NCBI GenBank assembly: GCA_038501625.1
Contig: JAZAYU010000063.1
Coordinates: 124,001-188,000 of the forward strand
Reading direction: 5' to 3'
Source: Corbicula japonica
Lineage: Eukaryota; Mollusca; Bivalvia; Venerida; Cyrenidae
Length of the DNA stretch: 64,000 nt
The translations under genes and the position numbers were made by a program. Of this stretch, positions 34,607-46,760 are shown piece by piece; the stretch's first letter is position 1, and each line of letters begins with the position of its first letter. Under the pieces are notes generated by a model. The model did no database searches. It was not told the DNA's origin and saw only the letters and a list, made by a program, of their open reading frames with translations.

Positions 34607-37600
34607 CTGTCTCAGGCCTAAAGTTTCTAAGGCATCGAGACATGTTATAACAGATTCAGCAGGCATATCGTTTCTCAGACATTGAGACATGTTATAACAG
34701 GTTCAGCAGGCCTATCGTTTCTCAGGCATCGAGACATGTTATAACAGGTTCAGCAGGTCTATTGTTTCTCAGGCATTGAGACATGTTATAACAGGCTCAG
34801 CAGGCTTATCGGTTCTCAGGCATTGAAACATGTTATAACAGGCTCGTCAGGCCTATCGTTTGTCAGGCATCGAGACATGTTAAAACAGGCTCAGCAGGTC
34901 TATCGTTTCTCGGGCATTGAGACATGTTATAACAGATTCAGCAGGCCTATCGTTTCTCAGGCATCGAGACATGTTATAACAGATTCAGCTGGCCTATCGT
35001 ATCTCAGGCATTGAGACATGTTATAACAGGTTCAGCAGGTCCATCGTTTCTTAGGCATTGAGACATGTTATAACAGGTTCAGCAGGCCTATCGTTTCTCA
35101 GATATTGAGACTTGTTATAACAGGTTCAGCAGGCCTATCGTTTCTCAGGCATTGAGACGTTATAACAGGTTCAGCAGGACTATCGTTTCTCAGGCATTGA
35201 GATATGTTATAACAGGTTCAGCAGGTCTATCGTTTCTCAGACATTGAGATATGTTATAACAGGCTCAGCCGGCCTATCGTTTCTCAGGCATTGAGGCATG
35301 TCATAACAGACATAACAGGCCTAAGGTTTCTCAATCATCGAGACATGTTATAACAGGTTCAGCAGGCCTATCGTTTCTCAGACATCGAGACATGTTATAA
35401 CTGATTCAGCATGCCTATTGTTTCTCAGGCATCGAGACATGTTATAACAGGTTCAGCAGGTCTAACATTTCTCGGGCATTGCGACATGTTGTCACAGATT
35501 CATCAGACCTCAGGTTTCTCAGGCATCGAGACAGGTTATAACAGGTTCAGCAGGCCTATCGTTTCTCAGGCATTGAGATATGTTAAAACAGGTTCAGCAG
35601 GCCTATCGTTTCTCAGGCATTGAGACATGTTATAACAGGTTCTGAAGGCCTATCGTTTCTCAGGAATCGAGACATTTTATAACAGATTCAGCAGTCCTAT
35701 CGTTTCTCGGGCATTGAGACATGTTATTTCAGGTTCAGCAGGCCTATCGTTTCTCAGGCATTGAGACATGTTTTAACAGGATCAGCACGCCTATCGCTTC
35801 TCAGGCATTGAGACATGTTATAACAGGATCAGCAGGCCTATCGTTTCTCAGGCATTGAGACATGTTATAACAGGTTCAGCAGGTCTACCGTTTCTCAGGC
35901 ATTGAGACATGTTATAACAGGTTCAGCAGTCCTGTCGTTTCTCAGGCATTGAGACATGTTGTCACAGATTTCTCAGACCTAAAGTTTCTAAGGCATTAAG
36001 ATATGTTATAACAGATTCAGCAATTTTTGACGTCAAATATTAATTATCATAACACATTTGGTCAGAATATTGTGTTAGAATTGCTTTATTAAAACATGCA
36101 AAACATTTCCGTTTGCCGACGACAGTTATTAAAAAAAAGGATTCCCAGGCACTTAGACATATTATCACAGGTTCATAAGCTCTATCGTTTTTCACTCATT
36201 GAGACATGTTGTCACAGATTCATCAGACCTAAAGTTTCTGAGGCATTGATACTTGTTGTCACAGATTCATCAGACCTAAAGTTTCTCAGGCATTGAGACA
36301 TGTTGTCACAGATTCATTTGAACTAAAGTTTCTAACGCATTAAGACATGTTATAACAGGTTCAGCAGGTCTATCGTTTCTCAGGCATTGAGACATGTAAT
36401 AACAGGTTAAGCAGGCCTATCGTTTCTCAGGCAATGAGACATGATATAACGGTTCAGCAGGCCTATCGTTTGTCAGGCATTGAGACATGTTATAACAGGT
36501 TCAGCAGGTCTATCTTTTCTCAGGTATTGAGACATGTTATAACAGGTTCAGCAGGTCTATCTTTTCTCAGGCATCGAGACATGTTATAACAGGTTCAGCA
36601 GGCCTATCGTTTCTCCGGCATTGAGACATGTTATTAGAGGTTCAGCAGGCCTATCGTTTCTCAGGCATTGAGACATGTTATAACAGGTTCAGCAGGTCTA
36701 TCTTTTCTCAGGCATCGAGACATGTTATAACAGGTTCAGCAGGCCTATCGTTTCTCAGGCATTGAGACATGTTATAACAGGTTCAGCAGACCTATCGTTT
36801 CTCAGGCATTGAGACATGTTATAACAGGTTCAGCAGGCCTATCGTTTCTCGGGCATTGAGAAATGTAATAACAGGTTCAGCAGGCCTATCGTTTCTCATG
36901 CATCGAGACATGTTATCATAGGTTCAGCAGGCTTATCGTTTCTCAGGCATTGAGATATGTTATAACAGGTTCAGCAGACCTATCGTATCTCAGGCATCGA
37001 GACATGTTATAACAGGTTCAGCAGGCCTATCGTTTCTCTGGCATAGAGCGTGTTATAAGAGATTCAGCAGGCCTATCGTTTCTCAGGCATTGAGACATGT
37101 TATAACAGTCTCAGCAGGCCTAACGTTTCTCAGGCATTGAGACATGTTATAACAGGTTCAGCAGGCCTATCGTTTCTCAGGCATCGAGACATGTTATAAC
37201 AGATTCAGCAGGCCTATCGTTTCTCTGGCATTAAGACATGTAATAACAGGTTCAGCAGGCCTATCGTTTCTCAGGCATTGGGACATTTTATAACAGGTTC
37301 AGCAGGACTATCCTTTTTCAGGCATCAAGACATGTTATTACAGATTCAGCAGGCCTTTCGTTTCTCGGGCTTCGAGACATGTTATAACAGGTTCAGCAGG
37401 TCTATCGTTTCTCATTCATCGTGATATCTTATAACAGGTTCAGCAGGTCTATCGTTTCTCAGGCATTGAGACATGTTATAACAGGTTCAGCAGGCCTATA
37501 CTTTCTCTGGCATTGAGACATTTTATAACAGGTTCAGCACGTCCATCGTTTCTCAGGCATCGAGACATGTGATAACAGGTTCAGCAGACCTATCGTTTCT

Positions 37601-37990
37601 CAGGCATTGAGACAGGTTATAACAGGTTCAGTAGGCCTATCGTTCCTCAGGCATTGAGACATGTTATAACAGGTTCAGCAGGCCTATCGTTTCTCGGGCA
37701 TTGAGACATGTTATAATAGGTTCAGCAGGCCTATCTTTTCTCAGGCATCGAGACATGTTATAACAGGTTCAGCAGGTCTATAGTTTCTCAGGCATCTAGA
37801 CTTGCTATTACAGGTTCAGCAGACCTATCGTTTCTGAGGCATCGAGACATGTTACAACAGGTTCAGCAGGTCTATCGTTTCTCAGGCATTAAGACATGTT
37901 GTCACAGTCACAGGCCTAAAGTTTCTAAGGCATTGAGACATGTTATAACAGATTCAGCAGGCATATCGTTTCTCATACATTGAGACATGT
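34607..37990 (-). repeat. Giant minisatellite, inverted block
   Basis: From here the monomers read in reverse complement: GAGACATGTTATAACAGGTT, CAGCAGGCCTATCGTTTCTC, AGGCATT. The switch lies in CAATGCCTGAGGCTGTCTCA (about 34597-34616). The block contains spacer copy 3 in reverse. Both borders are palindromic: variant monomers near 34.39-34.60 kb recur inverted at 34.81-35.03 kb (for example GGCCAGCTGAATC and CAGATTCAGCTGGCC). Confidence 0.9.
36022..36146 (-). repeat. Array spacer block, copy 3 (inverted)
   Basis: Reverse complement of the 27826 block, with its neighbouring variant monomers also reversed. The inversion therefore includes a higher-order unit, not only plain monomers. Confidence 0.9.
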
Positions 37991-39740
37991 TTCCCATGCC
38001 TGAGAAACGATAGGCCTGCTGAACCTGTTATAACATGTCTCGATGCCTGAGAAACGATAGGCCTGCTGAACCTGTTATAACATGTCTCAATGTCTGAGAA
38101 ACGATATGCATGCTGAATCTGTTATAACATGTCTCAATGCCTTAGAAACTTTAGGCCTGAGACTGTGACAACATGTCTTAATGCCTGAGAAACGATAGAC
38201 CTGCTGAACCTGTAATAACATGTCTCGATGCCTCAGAAACGAGATGCCTGCTGAACCTGAAATAGCAAGTCTAGATGCCTGATAAACTATAGACCTGCTG
38301 AACCTGTTATAACATGTCTCGATGCCTGAGAAAAGATAGGCCTGCTGAACCTATTATAACCTGTCCCAATGCCCGAGAAACGATAGACCTGCTGAACCTG
38401 TTATAACATGTCTCAATGCCCGAGAAACGATAGACCTGCTGAACCTGTTATAACATGTCTCAATGCCTGAGAAACGATAGGTCTGCTGAACCTGTTATTA
38501 TCACATGTCTCGATTCCTGAGAAACGATAGGCGTGCTGAACCTGTTATAAAATGTCTTAATGCCAGAGAAAGTATAGGCCTGCTGAACCTGTTAGAACAT
38601 GTCTCAATGCCTGAGAAACGATAGACCTGCTGAACCTGTTATAAGATATCTCGATGAATGGGAAAAGATAGACCTGCTGAACCTGTTATAACATGTCTTG
38701 ATGTCTGAAAAAGGATAGTCCTGCTGAACCGGTTATAAAATGTCCCAATGCCTGAGAAACGATAGGCCTGCTGAACCTGTTATAACATGTCTTAATGCCA
38801 CAGAAACGATAGGCCTGCTGAATCTGTTATAACATGTCTCGATGCCTGAGAAACGATAGGCCTGCTGAACCTGTTATAACATGTCTCAATGCCTGAGAAA
38901 CGTTAGGACGGATGAGACTGTTATAACATGTCTCAATGCCTGAGAAACGATAGGCCTGCTGAATCTCTTATAACATGTCTCTATGCCAGAGAAACGATAA
39001 GCCTGCTGAACCGGTTATAACATGTCTCGATGCCTGAGAAACGATAGGTCTGCTGAACCTGTTATAACATATCTCAATGCCTGAGAAACGATAAGCCTGC
39101 TGAACCTATGATAACATGTCTCGATGCCTGAGAAACGATAGGCCTGCTGAACCTGTTATTACATGTCTCAATGCCCGAGAAACGATAGGCCTGCTGAACC
39201 TGTTAGAACATGTCTCAATGCCTGAGAAACGATAGGTCTGCTGAACCTGTTATAACATGTCTCAATGCCTGAGAAACGATAGGCCTGCAAAACCTGTTAT
39301 AACATGTCTCGATGCCTGAGAAAAGATAGACCTGCTGAACCTGTTATAACATGTCTCAATGCCTGAGAAACGATAGGCCTGCTGAACCTCTAATAACATG
39401 TCTCAATGCCTGAGAAACGATAGGCCTGCTGAACCTTTATCTCATGTCTCATTGCCTGAGAAACGATAGGCCTGCTGAACCTGTTATAACATGTCTCAAT
39501 GCCTGAGAAACGATAGACCTGCTGAACCTGTTATAACATGTCTCAATGCGTTAGAAACTTTAGGTCAAATGAATCTGTGACAACATGTCTCAATGCCTGA
39601 GAAACTTTAGGTCTGATGAATCTGTGACAACAAGTCTCAATGCCTGAGAAACTTTAGGTCTGATGAATCTGTGACAACATGTCTCAATGTGTGAAAAACG
39701 ATAGAGCTTATGAACCTGTGATAATATGTCTAAGTGCCTG

Positions 39741-39865
39741 GGAATCCTTTTTTTTTAAAAACTGTCGTCGGCAAACGAAAATGTTTGCATGTTTTAATAA
39801 AGCAATTCTAACACAATATTCTGACCAAATGTGTTATGATAATTAATATTTGACGTCAAAAACTG
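39741..39865 (+). repeat. Array spacer block, copy 4
   Basis: Same block as 27826 with a longer T run and small changes (GGCAAACGAAAATG). Confidence 0.9.
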
Positions 39866-40646
39866 CTGAATCTGTTATAACATATCTCAATGCCTAAGAA
39901 ACTTTAGGTCTGAGAATACTGTGACAACATGTCTCAATGCATGAGAAACGATAGACCTGCTAAACCTATGATAACATGTCTCGATGCCTGAGAAACGATA
40001 AACCTGCTAAACCTGTTATAACATGTCTCAATGCCTGAGAAACGATAGGACTGCTGGACCTGTTATAACATGTCTCAATGCCTGAGAAACGATAGGCCTG
40101 CTGAACCTGTTATAACATGTGTCAATGCCTGAAAAACGATAGGCCTGCTGGACCTGTTATCTCAATGCCTGAGAAACGATAGGCCTGCTGAACCTGTTAA
40201 AACATGTCTAAATGCCTGAGAAACGATAGCCTAGGCCTGCTGAACCTGTTATAACATGTCTCGATGCCTGAGAAACGATAGGCCTGCTGAACCTCTTATA
40301 ACATGTCTCAATGCCTGAGGAACGATAGGCCTGCTGAACCTCTAATAACATATCTCATTGCCTGAGAAGCGACAGGCCTGCTGAATCTGTTATAACATAT
40401 GTCAATGCCTGAGAAACGATAGACCTGCTGAACCTGTTATAACATGTCTCGATGGGTTAGAAACTTTAGGTCTGATGAATCTGTGACAACATGTCTCAAT
40501 GCATGAGAAGCTTTAGGTCTGATGAATCTGTGACAACATGTCTCAATGCCTGAGAAACTTTAGGTCTGATGAATCTGTGACAACATGTCTCAATGCGTGA
40601 AAAACGATAGAGCTTATGAACCTGTGATAATATGTCTTAGTGCCTG

Positions 40647-40770
40647 GGAATCCTTTTTTTAATAACTGTCGTCGGCAAGCGGAAATGTTTTGCATGTTTT
40701 AATAAAGCAATTCTAACACAATATTCTGACCAAATGTGTTATGATAATTAATATTTGACGTCAAAAACTG
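40647..40770 (+). repeat. Array spacer block, copy 5, right edge of the array
   Basis: The fifth copy ends TTTGACGTCAAAAACTG and then runs into unrelated sequence (GGTGAGCAGCG), whereas the other forward copies continue GCTGAATCTG into new monomers. The spacer may therefore derive from the original right border of the array, copied inward by segmental duplication. Confidence 0.85.
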
Positions 40771-41139
40771 GGTGAGCAGCGTATCCACCTACCTTGGTGA
40801 TTGCTTGTTCATTTTTCAAATCTTCGAATAAAAATAGAATTGGTCCCTAAAGAGTGTTTATTTTTATTAAATGCTAAATGCACAACGATTAACGGGTTTT
40901 AACGTTTTAAGAATTATTATTTTATTTATAAAATAGTCAAAGTTGAGGCTTGTACATTTACGACTACAACAGTGAATGGATTGTCACTTAATTTCATCAA
41001 ACACAAATTTTAGAAGAATCTGAAAATCAAAAGAAGAACATTTTGCTTTCAAAGAAACACAGTGTGCAAACTATTCGCATGCTTACTTTTAATCAGTGTG
41101 GTGATTTCTTACACCACTGAAAATCAAGAACAGGAGCCA
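40771..41139. other. Unannotated AT-rich sequence
   Basis: Right flank of the minisatellite; nothing recognisable. Confidence 0.3.
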
Positions 41140-41235
41140 TGGCTGAAGGTTATAAAGCTGAGCATGGAAACCAGTCTCAAATCTCAAGCATCTGATTGAG
41201 ACTGGTTTCCTTGCTCAGTTTTATAAACTTGGGCA
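41140..41235 (+). mobile_element. Palindromic MITE, family P, copy 3
   Basis: TGGCTGAAGGTTATAAAGCT ... GAAACCAGTCTCAAATCTCA ... GAGACTGGTTTCC ... GTTTTATAAACTTGGGCA. It is a shortened hairpin related to 10627-10770 and 3114-3210. Confidence 0.7.
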
Positions 41236-41442
41236 CATGTCCCAGAGAGGGAATAATTAAGGAGCATACAAATAACCAAACGTTGACTGTGAATCTGCTG
41301 GCCACTCGTCGAACTGCAACTCGTAAGGAGATAACATCTCCTGTCATAATGACAACGCAACCGAAGGATGGTGACAGAGATTTGAAAACTTAAAATTCAA
41401 ATGTGTAAATGGATAATTTTTATCGTGAGGACAATAAAGTAC

Positions 41443-41521
41443 AATCTCCACACAGAGTTGTCGTTCCTTGCAGTCTCTTACATTAAAGCGAGTTAAGGAG
41501 CGACAACTCTGGATAGAGATT
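41443..41521. repeat. 79-bp hairpin, possible micro-MITE
   Basis: The left arm AATCTCCACACAGAGTTGTC plus GTTCCTT pairs with AAGGAGCGACAACTCT plus GGATAGAGATT; about 27-bp arms with four mismatches. No second copy in the window. Confidence 0.6.
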
Positions 41522-43027
41522 GAATTAAGTAGTCGAACCTCATTGTTATACATTAAATGAAGTACTTAAGATATGAATGTTCATAAGTCTGTGTTTTTAA
41601 TAACGACTGACATAAAACTGATAACATTTTTAAAAGGGATTGGCCAAATGTTAACGCTGTAGCTATTAATCTAATTACCATCGGGCAACCAGAAACATAG
41701 CCATATTGGTAACATCAAAATTACAGTGAAAATAAAAATGTTGCAAATGATGTGGATAGAATAGAAAACATGTCAAAATAGACTAAAACGTGCCGAAATC
41801 AGAAAATGATCTGATGTTCTTTTCGAAGGTGGCAAGAGAGAGAGGTAAATATGACGCGCTTAAGGAGAAACATATTGACAGGAAAAGGTAATAAGTGTTT
41901 CATACTTGTATGTATAACCATAAATTTTACTAGACGAATCTTATATTGAGGATCACGGAATTCAGGGTACCTTGTCCAAATAAATAAGTGTCATTCATCA
42001 ATTCTTGCAAATGTTAGCATTTTGCATGAATCTGCACGTCACGTGCAAGTTGGCATTGTGCCAATTGTTTCTTTGGAAGACCCTGATTCACAATACATGC
42101 AAGTTGTGAAAATTGGTTAGTACTTTAAAAAAAAAATTATATAAATACTTACTACGTTTTGTCCGTCCTTACAACAATTTACTGGTTTTATTTTACATGA
42201 CGGCTTAAAGCGTGCTTACCCACCTTGGGGCTCACATGGTTTCTGACACCTTTCATGCACAAGTCGCACGAGATTGACTCGTCCCTGATCATTAAACCTG
42301 CACGTTTAAAAGACTTGCGAGATTGGAGCAAAAAGTTAGCTCGCCGGATATATGCATTTCAAGGATGTTTGCTGCTTAAACGTTTTACAGATGTTTGCTG
42401 GAGCACGAACTTTGAGCGAAGATGTAAGAAAAACTGTATTGCAGTGAGCCAAAAAGACTTGCGGTTCGTATTTCTTGGATGGTTGGCGACGTAAAAGCAT
42501 GCTTGGTTGGAGAGAATGCAATGAACTGGAGCTTAATACGTTGATTTTCAATGACGTTTCCGCCTATAGGCTTATAGTGCCTTTACAATGTACGCTTGTG
42601 TAACATACTATTTTTTATTATATACTCTGAAATGATTTTAGCATATTACAGCGTTACTACGAGATTAATACAACGAGGCAGGTCAGTCAACCCCAAAAGT
42701 GGAGTTTCCTGATTTTGTATTTCTACAGTTGTCTATGTTTTATGCGACGTTATAACTACGTCACACGCCACTTTATAATTCGATCGTTATTTTTGATATT
42801 CTTCGGAACTCCAACAAATGAGATTTTCTTTGTTGTTTTACAACCATTAGATATTCTTACCGCATTCATTAATTTTCAGTACCATTCACACATCATTTTG
42901 GTCGCTATTTTTATTTCTATTTGTACATTGTGCAATTGACCACAATAGACTAAAATTTCTAATATGATTTTGATATAATTGCTGTTGGCCAGGTTATATA
43001 ATGAATGCAGAAATAGATGAAAATTAA
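41522..43027. other. Unannotated sequence
   Basis: Several open frames of 70-90 codons on both strands, but none shows a known domain, credible splice sites or conserved motifs. Confidence 0.3.
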
Positions 43028-43165
43028 ACTTTAAAAACCACCGAACACGACACATATGAAAATATTGATTATTTAGATCGGTTTGATTGAGCCATTTCAT
43101 GCGCAGTAATAGAAATGCATATTGCTGCCCACCCCGCCAAGCCCCGGTTTGAGTGCAACTCCACA
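43028..43165 (-). repeat. Dispersed repeat B, partial copy
   Basis: AACCACCGAACACGACACAT, GAAAATATTG, GGTTTGATTGAGC and TTCATGCGCAGTAATAGAAA align with the start of the copy at 63030. The rest is missing. Confidence 0.55.
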
Positions 43166-43504
43166 TCCCAATATAACTTAATGAACTCTAAATTAAAAAA
43201 TACATTAATTAGTAAATGATGCGGAAATAAAATGTACTAAGAGATGTAATGGTGGTTGTCGGTATAAATATATCGCATTTGCGTTATAACATATTTAACG
43301 TCTCAAATATAGAAATTAAAAGTTTTGATTTAAATTTGCGGACAACCCTATCGCGACGTATACGTCACATCACCCAAGCAGCACTCGTATTAATTTTGTT
43401 CGTTCTATCATGAGTAGAGTATTATCTCTTAAGTCATAACAGATACGGGGTGAAAAATACTATGAACAATTCGATGAAAAACAAAAACACTTTTATACAA
43501 AAAT
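43166..43504. other. Unannotated AT-rich sequence
   Basis: Nothing recognisable between the partial B copy and the A copy. Confidence 0.3.
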
Positions 43505-43770
43505 GAAATAAGCATATCAGGAATGACCACATCCAGATGACACAGCCTTGCCACACAACCTCAAAGTAGAGAGGAAGAGAGAGCATGTTTTATACACAAT
43601 GATCAATTTCAAAACAGACACCACAAACAGCTAACGAAAATGAGAATCCGGGGTACACAGCCTTTGAACAGTCAGTAGCTAAACAGTTCACCACTGGGGT
43701 TAACACCAGGTACTAGGGTGCACCACCTCACGTTTGCCTCAACAGGTAATCATTGTGTCGTGCGGACATT
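43505..43770 (+). repeat. Dispersed repeat A, partial copy
   Basis: AAGCATATCAGGAATGACCA, CACAGCCTTGCCACACAAC, GAGAATCCGGGG, TAGGGTGCACCACCTCAC and CAACAGGTAATC match repeat A in order. It is truncated at the 3' side. Confidence 0.7.
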
Positions 43771-43819
43771 GCAGAGTCTTCAAACTCTTTTTGTAATAAA
43801 TTAATAAAACGAGGGCATG

Positions 43820-44008
43820 CTGATTCTAATCCTTTTTCAAATGGGACAAAAAAAATCTATATTGATAATTGTATATCCTTTTATAAAAGAATCATAACTT
43901 CATTCCCCGTTTTAACTTTCGTCATTTGAAAAAAAAAGAATTCAAGAATTCCACAACATACATGTATATGTTAAAACACCTGCCGATAAGGCTTCAAATA
44001 ATGTTATT
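43820..44008 (+). pseudogene. Penelope-like retroelement fragment (N-terminal side)
   Basis: A decayed coding fragment. AATCCTTTTTCAAATGGGAC (NPFSNG) is followed by a shifted frame reading KKKEFKNSTTYMY and then TPADKASNNVI. The last word also occurs, in decayed form, at about 54108-54140 at the head of the longer Penelope-like remnant. It is cut off where the LINE begins. Family assignment is from memory of this RT family and from the match to the 54-kb copy. Confidence 0.5.
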
Positions 44009-44014
44009 GATAAC

Positions 44015-44706
44015 ACGTTTCCTGACTCCGAGGTGTCCATCAAGAATTACTGCATTCTGCGCAAAGACCGTAACAGACAAGGCGGAGGCGTGTGTATTTA
44101 TATTAGAAGAGACTTGTCTTTTAACTATAGAACTGACCTGGATCATGATGGCATAGAAGCTTTGTGGATTGAACTTTTTTTACCCAAGACCAAACCAATC
44201 TTAGTTGGAGTGACCTACAGACCTCCTACACAGCAGGACTTTTATTCAATATTAGATTTTGTGTTTTCTTCTAGCAATGACTTTTTACAATATGAAACTA
44301 TTTTACTAGGTGACATGAACACAGATGTTTTATGTTCTAAATCTTACCCTCTTTTACAGTGTCTTCATTCGTTTATAAACATGTTTAATCTTACACAAGT
44401 GATAAAAGAGCCAACTAGAATATGTTCAACCAGCTCTACAGCCATAGACCTTATCCTTGTTTCAGATAGTGATAAAATATCTCAATCTGGTGTTATTCAC
44501 ACAACTTTTAGTGATCATAGTATGGTTTATTGTACTAGAAAACTAACAAAATGTTATTTTGGTTCTCACAATACTGTTACTTTAAGGTCTGCTAAGAATT
44601 ACAACAAAGAAAATTTTCAAGCCAGGCTCCTATGTATTGATTGGACTCCAGTTATTTTAAGTGATAATGTAAACAATGCATGGGTTTGTTTTAAGCAATT
44701 ATTTTT
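44015..44706 (+). CDS. LINE ORF2 part 1: AP-like endonuclease domain (5'-truncated)
   Basis: The C-terminal two-thirds of an exonuclease-endonuclease-phosphatase domain, which nicks the target DNA. Visible are DSEVSIKNYCILRKDRN, GGGVCIYIRRDL, the strand VGVTYRPP, the catalytic-type GDMNTD (about 44311-44328) and, near the end, SDHSMV (about 44512), the usual SDH motif. The N-terminal catalytic Asn and Glu segments are missing through truncation. The frame then meets the T run near 44697 and continues only one frame over, where the RT part reads on; read straight it stops at 44782. No start codon of its own is expected. Confidence 0.8.
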
Positions 44707-46760
44707 TATCAGTATTAGACAGTATTGCACCTGTAAAGCAAATAAGAATCAAGCAAAGGTCCCAACCTTGGATGGATTCTGACATTCTCCAGGCTATAGC
44801 AGAAAGAGATAAAGCATTTCATAAATATAAACATGATAAATGTCAGGACAATTTTGAAACTTTTAAGTCTTTAAGAAACCATGTACAGCAGTTAGTGCAT
44901 AAAGCCAAGAAAGATTTTTTTACCAATAGCATTGAGCAAAATAAAACTGACTCTAAAGCTTTATGGAAAACTCTCAAAAGCCTTGGTTTACCTTCTAAAA
45001 AAGCATCTACAGACTCAAGTTCAAACATTTGTTTAAAGATAAATGACAATATTTGTTTTGAAAAGAAACTTATTGCTGAGACTTTTAACAGTTTTTATAC
45101 TACTGTAGCCTGTAAATTAGTTGAAAAGCTTCCTAAATGTGTACAAAAGTTTGGTTGTAATTTTGTGAGCAGTTTTTACTCAAGTAAAGGTGTTATTCCT
45201 AATAGTTTTTCATTTAATTTGGTAAGTGAAACCAAAGTATTAAAATATTTACAGTCTCTAGGTTTAAACAAAGCGACTGGACTAGATGGCATTTCCTCTC
45301 GTTTCCTAAAGGATGGGTCATCTATTATTGTTGGTCCTATAACACACATTATAAATCTTTCACTTATTCAAGGTATTGTTCCAGATGAACTCAAATCTGC
45401 TAGAGTTGTCCCCCTTTTTAAAAAGAGTGATAAATTATCAGTTGGTAACTATAGACCAGTCTCAATTTTAAACATAGTGTCTAAAGTTCTTGAAAAGGTG
45501 GTCTATGATCAGGTTGAATCTTATTTCACTGATAAAGATCTGTTGTATAAATTTCAATCTGGTTTTAGAGGTGGATTTTCCACTGACACTTGTCTTATTT
45601 ACCTGACAGACTTCATTAGAAAAGAAACTGACCAAGGTAACTATGTAGGCATGCTACTACTGGATTTACAGAAGGCCTTTGATACAGTGGACCACTCAAT
45701 CCTAATTATGAAGCTGTCAGCTTCTGGCCTGGGTAAGGACATTGTTAGGTGGTTCAGCTCATATCTTTCAGATAGACAACAACTTGTTGATATCTCTGGT
45801 ACTTTTTCATCTACAGCCACTGTAACCTGTGGTGTGCCACAAGGCTCTATTCTTGGGCCACTGCTTTTCCTGATATACGTTAATGATATGTCAGCAGTGA
45901 TAAAAAACAAATTATTACTTTACGCTGATGATTCAGCTATTTTGGTGTCTCACAAATGTTTGTCTAGAGTGGAACAAGCTCTTACTGAAGATTTACATTT
46001 AGTTAGTCAGTGGCTTATTGACAATAAATTATCATCACATCTCGGTAAAACCGAGTCCATTGTTTTCGGGTCAAAGCACAAACTTAAGTCTAAGTCCGTT
46101 CTTGACATTAATTGTAACGGCACCTCCATTCAACCTACAAAGTCAGTTAAATATCTTGGGGTCACTCTAGATCAGCATTTATCATTTGCCTCTATGGCCG
46201 ATGCTGTTCTTAAGAAAGCAAATTCACGTCTTAAATTCCTTTACCGCAAAAAAGAGTTTCTTTCAGAATTTACGAAAAAGCTGCTTATTATGTCTTTGGT
46301 ACAATGTCACTTGGATTATGCCTGCTCAGTTTGGTATAATGGTTTATCACAAAGTTTCAAAAACAAGCTACAAACCACTCAGAATAAAATGATAAGATTT
46401 GTACTTAATCTGGATGCCCGAGCCAGCATTCGTAAAGAACATTTTAATCATCTTTCTTGGTTACCTGTTGAGAAAAGGGTTCATCATTTAATGTTATGTC
46501 ATGTTTTTAAGGTTAGGAACAATCTGGCTCCTGGTTACATGGATGAATTTTTTGTATCTCAAGACTCTGTCCATAGCTACAATACCAGGTTCAGCAATAA
46601 AGGTGGATATGGTCTCCCTAAGGTAAAAGGCTCCGGCTCAAAATCATTTTGCTTTTTAGCGTCCAAACTTTGGAACAGTTTACCCTCATTTTTAACAACA
46701 ATAAAGCATCTAAACAATTTTAAAGTCTCCATTAAAGATTTCTTAATGAAAAACTTATAA
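44707..46760 (+). CDS. LINE ORF2 part 2: reverse transcriptase
   Basis: Continuation of the same polyprotein after the frameshift. Conserved RT blocks appear in order: KATGLDGISSRFLK, NYRPVSILNIVSKVLEK, LLLDLQKAFDTVDH, CGVPQGSILGPLLFLIY and the catalytic YADDSAIL (about 45922-45945). After these come the thumb-side KYLGVTLDQHLSF and the CR1/L2-type tail (LDYACSVWYNG, LNSLP-like LWNSLPSF). Stop at 46758-46760. It is intact from the frameshift to the stop. Clade assignment (CR1 group) rests on the tail motifs and is inference. Confidence 0.85.

Larger units (their letters stand above)
37991..40770 (+). repeat. Giant minisatellite, forward block 2
   Basis: Orientation returns to forward after GAGACATGTTTCCCATGCCT (about 37982-38001). 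The first 300 bp (ATATGCATGCTGAATCTG, GGCCTGAGACTGTGACAACA, AGCAAGTCTAGATGCCTG) mirror the last part of the inverted block. It ends within spacer copy 5. Confidence 0.95.

Noticed and set aside
27187..36296. Open frames of 60-97 codons in the minisatellite that look like a repeat protein (RHVITGSAGLSFLRH type)
   Set aside because: They follow from a 47-bp unit read through three frames in turn (141 bp per protein repeat), occur on whichever strand matches the array orientation, and break at every indel.
24360..40770. CRISPR-like array
   Set aside because: The units are contiguous with no unique spacers of constant length, and the surrounding DNA is eukaryotic.
42225..42551. Overlapping 71- and 89-codon frames on opposite strands
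   Set aside because: No domain, no splice context, and a mutual antisense overlap typical of chance frames.
44843..45910. Minus-strand open frames within the LINE
   Set aside because: Shadows of the reverse transcriptase frame on the other strand.
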